Below, in pieces: positions 8,634-21,700 of a stretch of DNA of 58,190 bases. The notes below the pieces were generated by a model. That model searched no databases. It was not told the DNA's origin and saw only the letters and a program-made list of their open reading frames with translations. The stretch is from Anaerolineales bacterium. Lineage in GTDB: Bacteria; Chloroflexota; Anaerolineae; Promineifilales; Promineifilaceae. The translations under genes and the position numbers were made by a program. Within the stretch, counting starts at the first letter, position 1; every line of letters starts with the position of its first letter. Where the stretch lies: the NCBI GenBank assembly GCA_011524645.1, contig WTJY01000360.1, forward strand, positions 1-58,190, in the 5' to 3' direction.

Positions 8634-9127
8634 CCAGAAAAGAGAAGGAAATAAAAAGCCACTCCATACAAAATATAAGCCATTCCCTAAATATCAATCC
8701 ACAAAGCCAACAATCTCGTCTCTACCTCCCTTGCTCTTTCTCTGTCTCTCTCTTCCCTCACCCCATGATCTATCTCGCCCTCTTAATTTCTTGGAAGCAT
8801 CTTTTTCTGGCACGAAAAAGCCCACACGCGGCAATATCTCGGCATTATTACCGCGATTGTCGCCCTCACACTCCTCAACCTAGCCTAGCCTGCTCCCTTG
8901 TGTGTGATGCACCAAAGTTAGTGCCCCCTTTTTGTACCATTCTCAGCGTATTTAATCATCCCCGAGCACCCCTTACTTTTGTTCACGTTCTCTTTACTTT
9001 TTACCCTAAATCGTTTACAGTTTAACATAATAATATATCTCTATCGTTTTAAGTTTCATTACCTTTAACCATAAACACACAAGAGTAAAAAAACACACAA
9101 GCAAGGTCTATTCAGGAAATGCTCCCT
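8634..9127 (+). other. Gene-poor spacer before the pilin gene
   Basis: About 490 bp free of intact genes. It is T/C-rich at 8720-8790 and AT-rich from 9000. It contains the relic of a transporter gene (8787-8888) and no CGGCCG copy. The pilin promoter must lie in the 9000-9110 AT-rich part; several TA-rich hexamers are present but none forms a convincing pair. Confidence 0.5.
8787..8888 (+). pseudogene. Relic of an EamA/DMT-family transporter C-terminus
   Basis: Between an in-frame TAA at 8784 and a TAG at 8886 the frame reads FLGSIFFWHEKAHTRQYLG, then a hydrophobic stretch IITAIVALTLLN. This is the characteristic last-helix region of EamA/DMT permeases. No ATG and no upstream portion in frame remain, and the preceding T/C-rich sequence appears frameshifted. 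I interpret it as decayed coding DNA. Non-functional. Confidence 0.5.
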
Positions 9128-9598
9128 ATGAAAAATCAACAAATATCAAATCGCCAATTTAAGTCCGAAGACGGTCAAGGATTGGTTGAATATGCTCTCA
9201 TCTTGGTCGTTATCGCAGTTGCGGTTATCTTATTGCTTAGTGCCTTAAGCAACGGGATCGGTGGCTCTTTGGCTCGCATGAATGCAATTATGTCAGGGCA
9301 AGAAATTGCTGATAGTGGCACAACTGTGGTTATTTTAGATCTACAAGCAACCGTTACCCCACAAGGTGGCGGCGAATGTCGTGTCGAAATTACAGAAGTG
9401 ACGGTTGCCATGTTTGTAGATGGGACACTTGCTACGGAAGGAACCGGCACCGCAGATCTTGTGCTTGATGGTGAAGACATTTCAGAATCCTTTACACTGA
9501 GTGGCAATACCATATCCGTACCCATGAGTGGCGATGAGTCAGGACCGTGTCCCATGTTCGCGACCAATAGTGCCGGATACTCCAGAGGATTTGAGTAA
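9128..9598 (+). CDS. Flp-type (type IVb) pilin-like protein with long C-terminal domain
   Basis: A 156-residue protein from the ATG at 9128, preferred over the ATG at 9119 because AGGAA then lies at a usable distance. Residues about 15-37 are a class III pilin signal: DGQGLVEYALILVVIAVAVI, with the cleavage Gly just before Gln-Gly-Leu-Val-Glu-Tyr and the conserved Glu+5. Flp pilins are normally 50-70 residues. Here about 100 more residues follow, with two cysteines and many beta-prone segments, so this may be a minor pilin or pseudopilin with an exposed head. No prepilin peptidase or Tad ATPase is in the window. It precedes the giant secreted protein by 178 bp, and the two may be co-expressed. 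Confidence 0.75.
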   Translation: MKNQQISNRQFKSEDGQGLVEYALILVVIAVAVILLLSALSNGIGGSLARMNAIMSGQEIADSGTTVVILDLQATVTPQGGGECRVEITEVTVAMFVDGTLATEGTGTADLVLDGEDISESFTLSGNTISVPMSGDESGPCPMFATNSAGYSRGFE

Positions 9599-9776
9599 TT
9601 TCTTAGATCACATACATCGGCTCATAATGTCTATTGTGTTACAACTCAGACAAGAAGCTATTATCGTATTACATTCAAGAGTTTCTCGTGTTGTAATATC
9701 AATCTACACTCACACATGCATCCCCCACACACGATTCAAGCACTAATTATCAAGCGCCAAATCACAAACATTCACT

Positions 9777-12700
9777 ATGTCTATCGATTCATTTGACACC
9801 AATTACAGCCCAAACAGCCTCTACCGTCTATTTACACTCAGCACAATCCTACTTGCTCCGCTTATCTTCCTTGGAATTTTACTGGTGCAGTTCTCTCCAT
9901 CTTCGACCACGGCCGTTCAAGCTGCTGGCAATATCTACTATGTCACCACAGATGGATCAGGAAATATCTGTAGCCTCGCCAGTCCATGTCTATTAGATAC
10001 AGCAATGGGACTTGTTGTCGATAATGATGAGGTTCGAATCGCAGCTGGAGTCTACGCCAACTCTGGCTCAGAGGAAGTGATTCGTGTCAGCCACTCGATT
10101 ACGATTCATGGAGGTTTCAACCCTAGTGATTTAGCGGCCGATCCAGAACCAAGTGCTAACCCCACCATTCTAGACGCACAAGGCAACGGTCGTGTCATCT
10201 ATATCGACGGTTATGTCAACCCCGCAATTATCGGGTTCACGATTCAAAACGGGAACCTAGTTGGCTTCAGCAATGATAATCGTTTAGGTGCGGGAATTTA
10301 CAATGAGAACGGTAGACCTCTTATCCAAGACAATATAATTGACAACAACAATGCAGGGGATCGCCACGGTGGAGGTATTTTTGATGAAGGAGGCGCAACT
10401 ATCATCAACAATACCATCAAAAACAATCAAGCAGTAGCGGGTGGGGGAATCTACATCAATTTGACTACGGCTGTATCAACAACAATCAAAAATAATACGA
10501 TCTTTGACAATATCGGTTCAGAACAAGGTGGGGGAATCGCAGTTATTAAAGGTCAAAGCACCATTGAAAATAATACAATTTATGGAAATGGGGACCCCAA
10601 TAGTACTTATACAAATGATCGTTATGGTGCTATATTTGTGCAATCTGAGGGAGATGTCAATCTCTATAACAATCTTATCTATAACAACTCAGCAAATTTC
10701 GCTGGTGGCGTTGGCGTGTTGGGGACACTCACACTTTGGAACAATACTATTGTCGCCAACACATCGACAGACAATACGTCAGCAGGTGGCCTATATATCT
10801 TCTTTAACACAGCCAATGTTGATCTAAACAATACCATTCTTGCTCTCAATGAAGGGGCAACCAACTTCAGTCAATTAAGTTTAAGTACGGGAGCCTCTCT
10901 AACCGGAACCCACAACAATATCTCCGGCACCACCAATGCATCCACCAGTTTAGACAACACCCTGTTAGGCGACCCCGGCTTCATTAACCCCGACACCTTT
11001 GTGTTCGGCCTCATCACCGGTAGCCAAAACATTGACGCGGCCGCACCCACCACTCCCCCCTTCATCACCACCGACTATGAAGGGCAAGCACGGCCGAACG
11101 GCGCAGGTATCGACATCGGTGCCGATGAATATTACCCCAGCATTCCCAACCTCTCACTGACCCCAGCATCACGCAATGTTTTTGTCGAACGTGGCGAAAC
11201 GGTTAACTTTCTACATACACTTGTTAATTTAGGGACGATCAATGATGTCTACACCATTAGTTGCGCCAACCCACAAACAGACTGGGTGGTCACATGCCCC
11301 GCGCCCAATTCGATTTCATTGGCCCCAGGGGAATCGGCCGACCTCACCACGCAAGTCATCGCCCCACTCGTCGCCAATGCCTATGATCAAGGGGTAACCA
11401 TCATTACCGCCACGTCAACCGTTTCACCCGATCTCTTCGTGCGTGTTACGGCCGTGAGTACAATCGAACCCCAACCGGGCATCGAATTTAGCCCGAACTA
11501 CAGTCAAACCGCCACCCCCGGTGAAGTATTTACCCTCACTCACTTCATCACCAATACAGGAGATTCAAACGACACTTACATCGTTACCCTTCTCACAGAA
11601 GAAAACACAGCCTCATGGGGAGAAGTTGTTCCGGCCGATGGCTTTAGTCTCGAAATCCCCTCCGGCTCCACCCGCGCTGTCCAAGTTCGGATCACAGTTG
11701 CCCCCAATGCAGCCGCAGGTATCCGCAATCTCGTCAAAATCCAAGCCACCTCTAGCTTTACGAATGTAGTAAGTGCCATCGTCACCGACACAATCACCGC
11801 ACGTGCGACAGCAGGTACCCGCTACGTCAGCCCCACACCCGGGCCAGACACCCCGCCCGAAGAAGAAAACAACTGTACCCAGTCTGCCACCCCTTGCCAA
11901 AGCGTCGAACACGCAGTGGGGCAAGCCTCATTCGGCGACGCCATATTAATCCAAGCCGGAACCTATGAAGAATCGACGATCGCCCTAAATGACTCGCTCG
12001 ACATTTCAGGTGGCTGGACAACCGATTTCGCCACCCAACGTGAAAACACCACCACAATTCTCGATGCCAATGGGAATAGTGGGGGCATTTTTAATATCGG
12101 TAGCGGTAGCAGTATACAGCCGACCATTAGTAACCTAACCCTACAAAACGGGAGCGCAAACAGCGGTGGTGCCGTGAATATCGGCTCTAACGCCCAACCG
12201 GTTCTCACCAACATCCGTTTTATTAACAATACAGCCAACAGTGGTGGTGCAATCTATGCGGACCCCAATTCAGTTGTAGAGGTAATCAAAGGGGATTTTG
12301 TCGGCAATGACAGTACCGCCAACGATGGTGGTGGGGCTGTTTATGTCGAAAATGCGGCCGTTTCGATCCTACAATCAACGTTTTTAACCAACACCTCTCA
12401 AAACGGGAATGGTGGCGCGATTTACCACAACCTCGGTTTTCTTGAGGTAAAAAACAGCCTGTTCATGTCAAATACCTCTGGCATCCACGGGGGGGCGATT
12501 TATATCGAAAATGATTCAATCAATACAGAAATCGACAGCAATACGATCATTAGTAATGTCGCGGCCGTGAACGGGGGAGCGATCTATAACGATGCCGGTG
12601 TAGTCGAAATTCGTAACACAAATTTTGACCACAACACCGCCACGGGTGGCTCAGGCAGTGCGGTCTATCAGCTCGCCAGCTCAGGCAGCACCTCGATCAA

Positions 12701-15700
12701 CTACTCAAACTTGTGGCCCAATGGCCCAGCCGAAGCGATTAACACCACCTTCGGCTCTAACAACCTCCAAACAAACCCAGGTTATGCTGATAGCAAACTC
12801 CGTCTCACAACCGAATCCCCCCTGTTAGACAAAGGGGACCCCACCACTAGATTAGTGGTCGACTTTGAAGATGATAGTCGGCCGGCCGATCAAGGGTTCG
12901 ACATCGGCTACGATGAATTAGCCGGTTGTCGCGCCAAACGAGGTGACACAACATTTGGCAGTATTCAAGAAGCGATCGCTTATGATGAAAGTGGCACAAC
13001 CCTAATTCAGGTGGCAGGTGTCTGCCGTGGCGTCGGAACCGATATCATCAATGGGGAAACGCTTAGCCAAACCGTCTATTTGACTAAATCAATGACAATT
13101 CAAGGGGGGTGGACCAGCGATTTTTCAGATCGTACAAAACAACTCACACTTGTAAATCCTCAAGGGTTCGGCCGTGCCTTTTATATCAATGGAGACATCG
13201 ATGTCGTCATCGAAGGGCTCCGGTTCGATAACGGGGATGCAACCGGTCTTGGCGGTGGCATAAGTAATGCAGACGCAGGTGGATCGATCTATGTAGCCAA
13301 CGGCACACTCACTCTAAACGAGATGCTGTTCTACACCAACACAGCCGATATAGGAGCCGCCGTTTATTTCTCTAATACAACTGACTCCTTAATCAGTAAT
13401 AGCGAATTCCACATTAACAAAGCGACTACGGCCGGTGGTGCCATCTACGCCCATAGCGGGGACTTCATTGTCCAAGGTGGCGAATTCGCCAACAACAACG
13501 CGCCAAATGGTGGGGCTATCTACAACCGAGAAGCAGAGATAACGATTGAAAACTTATTTGTCGGGGGCTTTGCGAACCCAACCCATCTACATGAAAACAC
13601 AGCTCTTGACGGGGGCGCGATCTATAATCTCAATGGCCTTTTAGACGTAGATAGTGCGCGCATCTATGAAAATAGTGCCACCACAAGCGGGGGAGCACTC
13701 TACAATAGTGGGCCGATTACCATGGTGAATACGGTCATCTTCTCGAATACAGCCAATCTCGGAGCGGGAATCTATCACAATCTCCCCAGCGGAGACGCTT
13801 TTTACTACCACACCAACTTTATTAGCAACACCGCCACAACCTCTGGCGGGGGCTTTTACAATGCCGGTGTGAGCGACCCTACGATTCGTAGCTCAATCTT
13901 TGAAGGCAACGCGGCCGCCAATCCAGGTGCAGCCATTTTTGCCGAGAATGCAGGCGCAGATTTAGATTATAATTTTTACGCCTATCAAACAACAGCCGAT
14001 GTCTCTGGCGATACAAAAGGGGCCAATAGCATCACAAATAGCCAAGGTTCAGGCTTAGTTAGTCAGGGAATCGACCCTAAACTTGACGATGACGGGCTCG
14101 CCGTTGATGCAGGGGACCCACAATCTCCGATTGTAACCGACTACGAAGGTGGGCTCCGGCCATCTAGCCAAGCCCACGATATCGGAGCGGATGAAGTCGA
14201 GAATTGTTTGGTTCAACTCAACGGAGTGGTCTATGGGAGTATCCAACTCGCTTTACATGATGCGACAGAAGGGGACACGTTACGAGTATCTGGGATTTGT
14301 AGCGGTGTCCATGATGTCGATGTCTCCCTCATCGCCGATGCCGGCTCGTGTGGCGGCACCAACTTCCAAGCCACAACCCATCTAACCAAATCGGTCACCC
14401 TTCAAGGGGGCTGGAAAGCGGACTTTTCTGAACAAGTCGCCACCGCCATCCTCGACGCGGAACAGCTCGGCCGTGCACTCTATGTCGGCCCCAATATCAC
14501 CGTCACCATCGAAAGCATGAGCCTGATCAATGGGAACGTCCCAACCAGTGTCGGTGCAGGTCTCTGTGTCGATGCAGGCAGTCGAGTAACAGTTAAACAA
14601 AGCCAAATCTACAGCAATACAGCCCAAACCGGCTCGGCCGTTTACGGTGAAAACAACGCCGTGACCATTAATGGAAACCATATCTTTAGCAACACCACAA
14701 CCGCCAATGGGACGATTCACTTTGTCACCTCCAGCGGTACGATGAGCAGTACTGTAGAAAACAACTATTTCTATCGCAATACAGCGGCCAATGGTGGCGC
14801 CTTCTACAACGCCAGTGGCGAGCATAAATTCTGGCACAATACCGTTTATGATAATTTCGCCACCAATGGTGCAGGGGTCTATATCGCCACCGGCTTACCT
14901 GTTATTCGTAGCAATGTCTTCCTCAGTAATACAGCATCATCCGGTGCCGATGGGATTCATCGCGTGGGCGGCACGCCAACACTAGGCTACAACAACTTCT
15001 ATGGTCAAACGACCGACAACTTCGGGGTTACCAGTTCTTCCGGCAATATCTTTGCCGATCCGGAATACACCGATCCAAAACAATTTGATTTCACATTCCC
15101 CATTACATCCCCCATTAAAGACACGGCCGATCCCGCGATTTTAACCACAGTCGATATCGATAACGATATTCGGCCGTCTCATCTTGGCCCCGATATGGGT
15201 GCGGATGAAATCGGAGGGTGCTATGCACGGGCGTTATCTGATCCCGCGACCATATATGGTGGCGTCATTTACGCCTATCAAGCGGAACCGGCCGGAGGAA
15301 TCATTCAAGTCTCCGGTATTTGTAAAGGGGCAAAAGTTAATGGTTTAACCACACAACATCTTTATGTTGATAAAGAAATCACTATTGATGGGAATTGGAA
15401 CTTTAATAACGCAGGACTGGGCGTAATTGATGCGGTGGGAACCGGTCGGGCCATCTATGTCGGCAACAGTGGCGACCTCACAACCAACTTACTAACCGTT
15501 CGTAATGGCGATGCCTCTAACGCCGGTGGCGGCACCACTTACGGTGGAAATATCTACAATGAAGGGTTTCTAACCATCAAAAACGAGTCGCTTATCGCCA
15601 ACGGCACGGCCGAGCGTGGTGGTGGCATTTACAACGATGGCACCCTCTCTATGACCCTCAGCTATGTCCGTAACAACGAAGCGGAGCTTGGTGGTGGCAT

Positions 15701-18700
15701 TTACAACAATGACACAGCCGAAATTGTTAACGGCAGCGAAATCAGCGACAATGACGCAACCTACGGTGGTGGCATTTACCAAGGGGACAATGTCATCAGA
15801 GTCCTTAAAAGTCAATTATTCTCCAACTTCGCACCAGAAGACGGAGCGGCAATCTACCTAAACGACAGTGCTGTTTTAGAACCTTACATCGCCAACAACT
15901 TCATCTATCGCAATGAAGCACGCGGTAACGGCGCCGGTATTTACAATGGCAATACCGAAGCATTCATCTATCACAACACCATTATCACCAATACCGGATC
16001 AGGCTTATACAGTGCGGCAACCGGAGCTGACAATATTCAAAACAACCTGATCGATGACAACAGTACAGTCGGCTTACACACAGCTGGATCAAACCATATT
16101 GTTGATTACAACAATGTCATTGACAATGGGATTAATTATGATGGAACTTTTAACACAGCCGGTCCAAATGATATTTCAATCAAACCATCATATGTCGACT
16201 TTAACAACGACAATTTCCGTCTCACACAAGACTCCCCGGGCATCGATTTAGGCACAGCCGATATCCCATCCGGTGTTGATGAAGACTATGATGGGGATCT
16301 ACGGCCGACAAATGGTGGCCCCGATATGGGTGCGGACGAAGTCAGTTCTTGTCTCATTCGTGTCGATGACACTATCTTCGGTGTTGTCCAGTTAGCAATC
16401 GACCATGCAAAAGGTAAATTTCAAGCTGATCCAAGCGTCACGCCCACTCTAGAAGTCGCTCGGGGCGAATGCCGTGGTGTCCAAGAGGTCAATGGGACAC
16501 GACAACTCGGATATATTTCTTTCAACCTAAACATTAGTGGCTCACTCCAACAAAGTAACTTCGCTCAACCGTCTCCGCTTGATCGTGAAAACTCCAATAA
16601 CGGCGGCAGAAATTCATCGCTCTTCGCCGCCGATGGCGAGGGACGTGTCCTCTATATCGAAAATGGCGCAACCGTTAGAATCGCACATTTAGTCTTGGCC
16701 GAAGGAAACGCAACCCAAGCCAATGACGCTAACAATAGCAACGGTGGTGCAATCTATAACAAAGGAGATCTTACTGTCATCGGCTCCGAGATCTGCGAGA
16801 GTAACGCCACATTAGGGGGTGGTGTTTGGGGTGAAAGTGGCTCATATATACAAGCCAGTGGCACAACCATTGGCTCATGCTCCCACGCCATATTCGTAGG
16901 CGATCAATACGATGAAGTCGACAACGACTTTTTTGGGAATAATGCCACCCAAAATGGTGGGGGCATTTACATGGAAGATGGTGCGAGTGTCGACCTAATT
17001 AATAGTGTTCTCTACTCTAATGATGCCGAAAATGATGGGGGTGGCTTGTACAATGAAAGCATCAGCGGTGCGATCTTTATCAATTCATTCTTCTCCAACA
17101 ACGGAGCCAACAATGAAGGTGGTGGCATTTATAACGATGGCGAAATCGAAATCTACCATACCAACATCGGTTTTAACCAGTCTGGCGATAGCGGAAGTGC
17201 CATCTACAATACAAGTTCCTCGATTCTAACGCTCGATAGCTCCCTTATCCGAAACAATCAATCAATCACCCAATCTGGCACGGCCGCTGTACATTCAGAT
17301 GGTGCCAGCATGACAAATGATTACAACCTGCTTTATAACAACTCACCGCAGGACTATCTCAATATCACGCGGGGTGGGAATACGATTGTCAACACGGACC
17401 CTCGTAGCTTCTTTTCTGCGAATGACTTCTCAAGCCTTATTGAATTTGGTAACACAACCACACCTTATGTGATCCATTCGCCACTCATAGACAATGCGAA
17501 TCCAGCTCTCTTATCTCAATCACTCACATTAAAAAATGGAGCCAGATACGAAAATGGCATCGATTTTGATGCATTTCTAAATGACCGGCCGGATGGCACC
17601 ACCGCTTACCCCGGCATTTACAATGACATCGGTGCCAATGAGTACGTCAAAGATACCGGATGTTACATTATCGGTGAAAATCAAATCCAGCAAGTATTCC
17701 CCGGCGACACCGCTACATTTGAAGTACTCATTCAAAATATCGGTAATCCGGTGACCACGCAGGAAAACTCAAATATCAAGTACGGTTTATATGGCTATAC
17801 CGACACCATCACCATTACCTTAGATACAAGCGGTGACAATAATGACTGGGCCACATTTGAAGGTGGTACAACACAGGCGGTTGAACTAGGCTGGAGAGAT
17901 TATACATCTCGCACACTGACAGTCACCGTTCCAGAAAATGCCGCCAGTGGCTTGTTCGACCTTAATATCGTCAATTGTCAATCAACCGCCATTCCTAGCC
18001 GCTCTTTTGCCGCAGAACATAGAGTCAATGTCGGTCAGATCACCGACCTATCGATCTCCCCAGAATATACGGCGACAGCTAAACCGGGGGATGTACTCAC
18101 CTTTACCCATACCATTAGCAATGCGGGGAATGAACAAGACACGTTTGTTATCGTCGGCAACGTCGGATCACAGGCGGTCACTCAAGCCGATCTTGTCAGC
18201 ATAGGTGGTATCACCGTAACCGGCCAAGCTACCATCACCCTAGATCCAGGTGAAATAATTACGGCCGAACTTCGTGTGACCATTCTTGACACCGCCGCCC
18301 CCACGACCGTGAAACCAGCAACTCCAGGACTTGTCGGTTATCCGGTGGACAGCGAGGAAGAAGCCAGCCGCAGTGTCTTAAACCAAATCACCATCGAAGC
18401 GGTATCCGGCACCCGATATCTCGCGCCCAACGGCCGTGACGAGAACAACAACTGTCTCGATCCAACCGATCCCTGCGCCACTCTCAGCCAAGGGCTTGGT
18501 CAAGCAATCAGCGGTGACGAAATGCTTCTTGCTGGTGGCATTTATACCGGCTCCATGCCAGCCACAATCGACGGCAACGCAACCGATCAAGTTATATACC
18601 TCAACAAACAAATCAATCTGCGTGGTGGCTTTACCCCAGATGATCTCTATACCACGGCCGAACCGGTCACCAACACCACAGTCATCAATGCTCAAGGAGT

Positions 18701-21700
18701 CCGTCGCGGTATCTACATCGCCGACGGTCTTGATATTGAGATCAGCGGCCTCAACATCCAAAACGGGACCGCCCATAACGCCAGCAATGGGATCAATGAT
18801 CTAAGCCGCTATGGGGGTGGCATCTACAACAATGGCTCCAACCTAACGATAACCAGTACCCGCATTTCACAAAATAGTGCCAAATATGGGGGTGGCATCT
18901 ATCAAAATGGTGGTGACTTAACCATCGCCAGTTCGATCCTCGACAATAACAACAATTTAGCCGACCCAGACAGCAATGGCGGCCAAGGTGGCGGGATCTA
19001 TGTCACAGGAACAGATTTGTGGCTGGAAAACAATACCTTTGTCAACAATGACACCCAAATCGGCACCACACGGACACCAAACCCAGACAATTACGGCGGT
19101 GCATTGCTCTCAGAAAATGGCACGTTGACCCTACTCAACAATATCTTTAGTACCAACCGCGCTGAAACCGGTAGCTCGGTCTACATTAGTGGCACGACAG
19201 TCAGCACGGCCGATACCAATCTCTATCACAATAACCAAGACAATAGCGGAACAACCAGCAATGTAACCGGCGAAACCAATGTCATAACCAATGATCCCGA
19301 GTTCATTGATAGCAACTATCGTATCCAAATCACCTCGGCCGCTTATAATGCGGGTACCGAAACCGGTTTACGCTTTGGTGCCGGAACAACCGACTTCGAA
19401 GGTGAAGATCGTATCTCTCAAGGCACGATCGACATCGGTGCCGATGAATGGTTCGCCAAACCTGACTTTACCATCACGCCAGCAACCGCCAGTGCGAGTG
19501 TCAACGCAGGTGAACTCATTAGCTATGTCCATGTCTTGCGCAATAGCGGCAACGGCAGCGATAGCTATACGATCAGCCTTGATGATGTGCTGATGCCTAA
19601 TGATCAAGCAGCATGGGAGACAAGCGTAACCCCAGAAACGGTTGCCAATCTCGACCCAAGTGAAGAAATTTCAATTACGCTCTTCATCACGGCCGGATCA
19701 CCGGGCTACATCAATCAAAGCACCATCAGTGTCGAATCCGGCACCGGCCTCGTTGCAGAAGCGGTCGATACCACATCGGTCACAAGCGTTCCGGGCGTAG
19801 AAATCACAGCCAACGAATCTGGATCAGCAGACTCTGGCGAAACGATTACTTATACGCACACCGTCACCAATACCGGCAATGGTCCAAGCACGATCAATAT
19901 TGAAGCGGTTAATGGAACACCCAGCGACTGGCAACTCTCAGTCACCCCTGTTGAACTCCCTTTCCTCGGCATCAATGAATCGGCAACCATAACGGTCACC
20001 GTAACCGTTCCAGACAATGAACCGGCCGGAACAGAACACGCCGTAACCATTCTAGCGACCTCTGGTTCCGCTACGGCCGCCGTGCTAGATACCACCACAG
20101 TGACCGTCCGCTACGATGTCAGCATCACCGATGGGACAGAACAATCCGCAGAATCCGGTGCCTCAGTCACCTACAACCATATCGTCACCAATGACAGCAA
20201 TGTCGCCGAAATATTTGATCTCGCAGTGGTCGGAAACCCCGGCGGATTTAACCCTGTAGTTAACCCCAATTCAGTCACCCTTGGCATCGGCGAAAGTGCA
20301 ACCGTGACTGTGACCGTTTCGGTCCCCGCCGCAACACCCGGCGGTACCGTACACGAAGCGACCGTCACCGCCACGTCACAAGCGGCACCGGCCGTTCAAG
20401 CGTCGGCCATAAACACCACAACCGTCTTGACCCAAGCCGGTGTAGAGGTCACCCCACTCACAGCAGATCAAACCTCTGTCGAGCCAAGTACGACAGTCAC
20501 TTATACCTATCAAGTAGCAAACAGTGGCAATATCAGCGAAACATTCCTGATTAATGTCAGCAATACCAACGGGACATGGCTCGATGAGTCGACTCCTGAC
20601 GAATTATCACTCGACATCGGGGAAACCGGAACCGTCATCGTCACCCTCACCGTTCCTAGCGATGCCACGCCTGCAGATGTCGATACGCTTACGGTGACCG
20701 CTACCGGTGAAACGGAAACAACCGCCACCGACTCAGCACAAAACACGACACGTGTTCGTACTATCTATGGTCTAGAATTCGCCCCGAACAATTCTGTCAC
20801 CACCACGGCCGGCACCGAGGTCATCTTTACCCATACGATCACCAATACCGGCAATAACACAGACACGTATACGATCAATGCCACAAGCAGCAATGGTTGG
20901 CTAATCACCATCCCATCGCCACAGGAAATCGCCCATAACACGGCGCAACAAATCAATATCACCCTCACCGTTCCGGTCACCGCTGGCGGTTTGATCGATA
21001 CCATGAATGTCACGGCGACATCGGTCAACAGCACCACTCTATCGGCCGCAGTGACCAATGTAACAGACGTCGCCCTCGACTCGATTGCGATCTCTGTCAC
21101 CTTAACCCCAGACAACGAAGCGACCACCATTTCTGGCGACCTCGTGACCTATACCCATCAAGTCGAAAATACCGGTTTCCGAACCGAAACATTCGATTTA
21201 ACGGCCGATTCAAGCGAAAACTGGTCAGTTACGCTCAGCCAGAATGATGTCACCTTGGTCGCCTCAGCAAGCGAAACGATCATCGTCAGCGTCACCATCC
21301 CGATCACCGCCACCGACGAAACGGTTGATACAACCACGATCACCGCCACCTCACAACGCTTAACCAGCGTCTCCAGCCAAGCGGTCAATACGACGACAAT
21401 CGATATCGCCAGTGCGCTTGGTCTAGAATTAGGACCCGATCCACAAATCGCAGGGGGTAATTTGGGTGAAGTCGTTACCTTTACCCAGCAGTTAACCAAT
21501 ACCGGCATCCTAACCGACACCTATGACATTACGTCAGCGAGTGATTGGAGTGCCGCCGCCAATATCACGTCAATCGAGTTAGCGCCCAATGAATCAGTAA
21601 CCTTTACGGTTCAAGTCACCATTAATGCGGGCGCCAGCTACGGTGAATCTGAACGGGTTGTCATTACGGCAACATCCCGACTCAAAAACACCGTTTATGA

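Noticed and set aside
8465-9025. 186-codon plus-strand ORF over the VOC gene end and following spacer
   Set aside because: First third is a shadow of the VOC gene; the rest is low-complexity, and another frame better explains it as a transporter relic.
10300-19200. Possible CRISPR-like or tandem repeat array (GGTGGTGGCATTTAC words)
   Set aside because: The repeats encode GGGIY turns of a beta-helix in one uninterrupted frame; spacing is irregular and there are no spacers.
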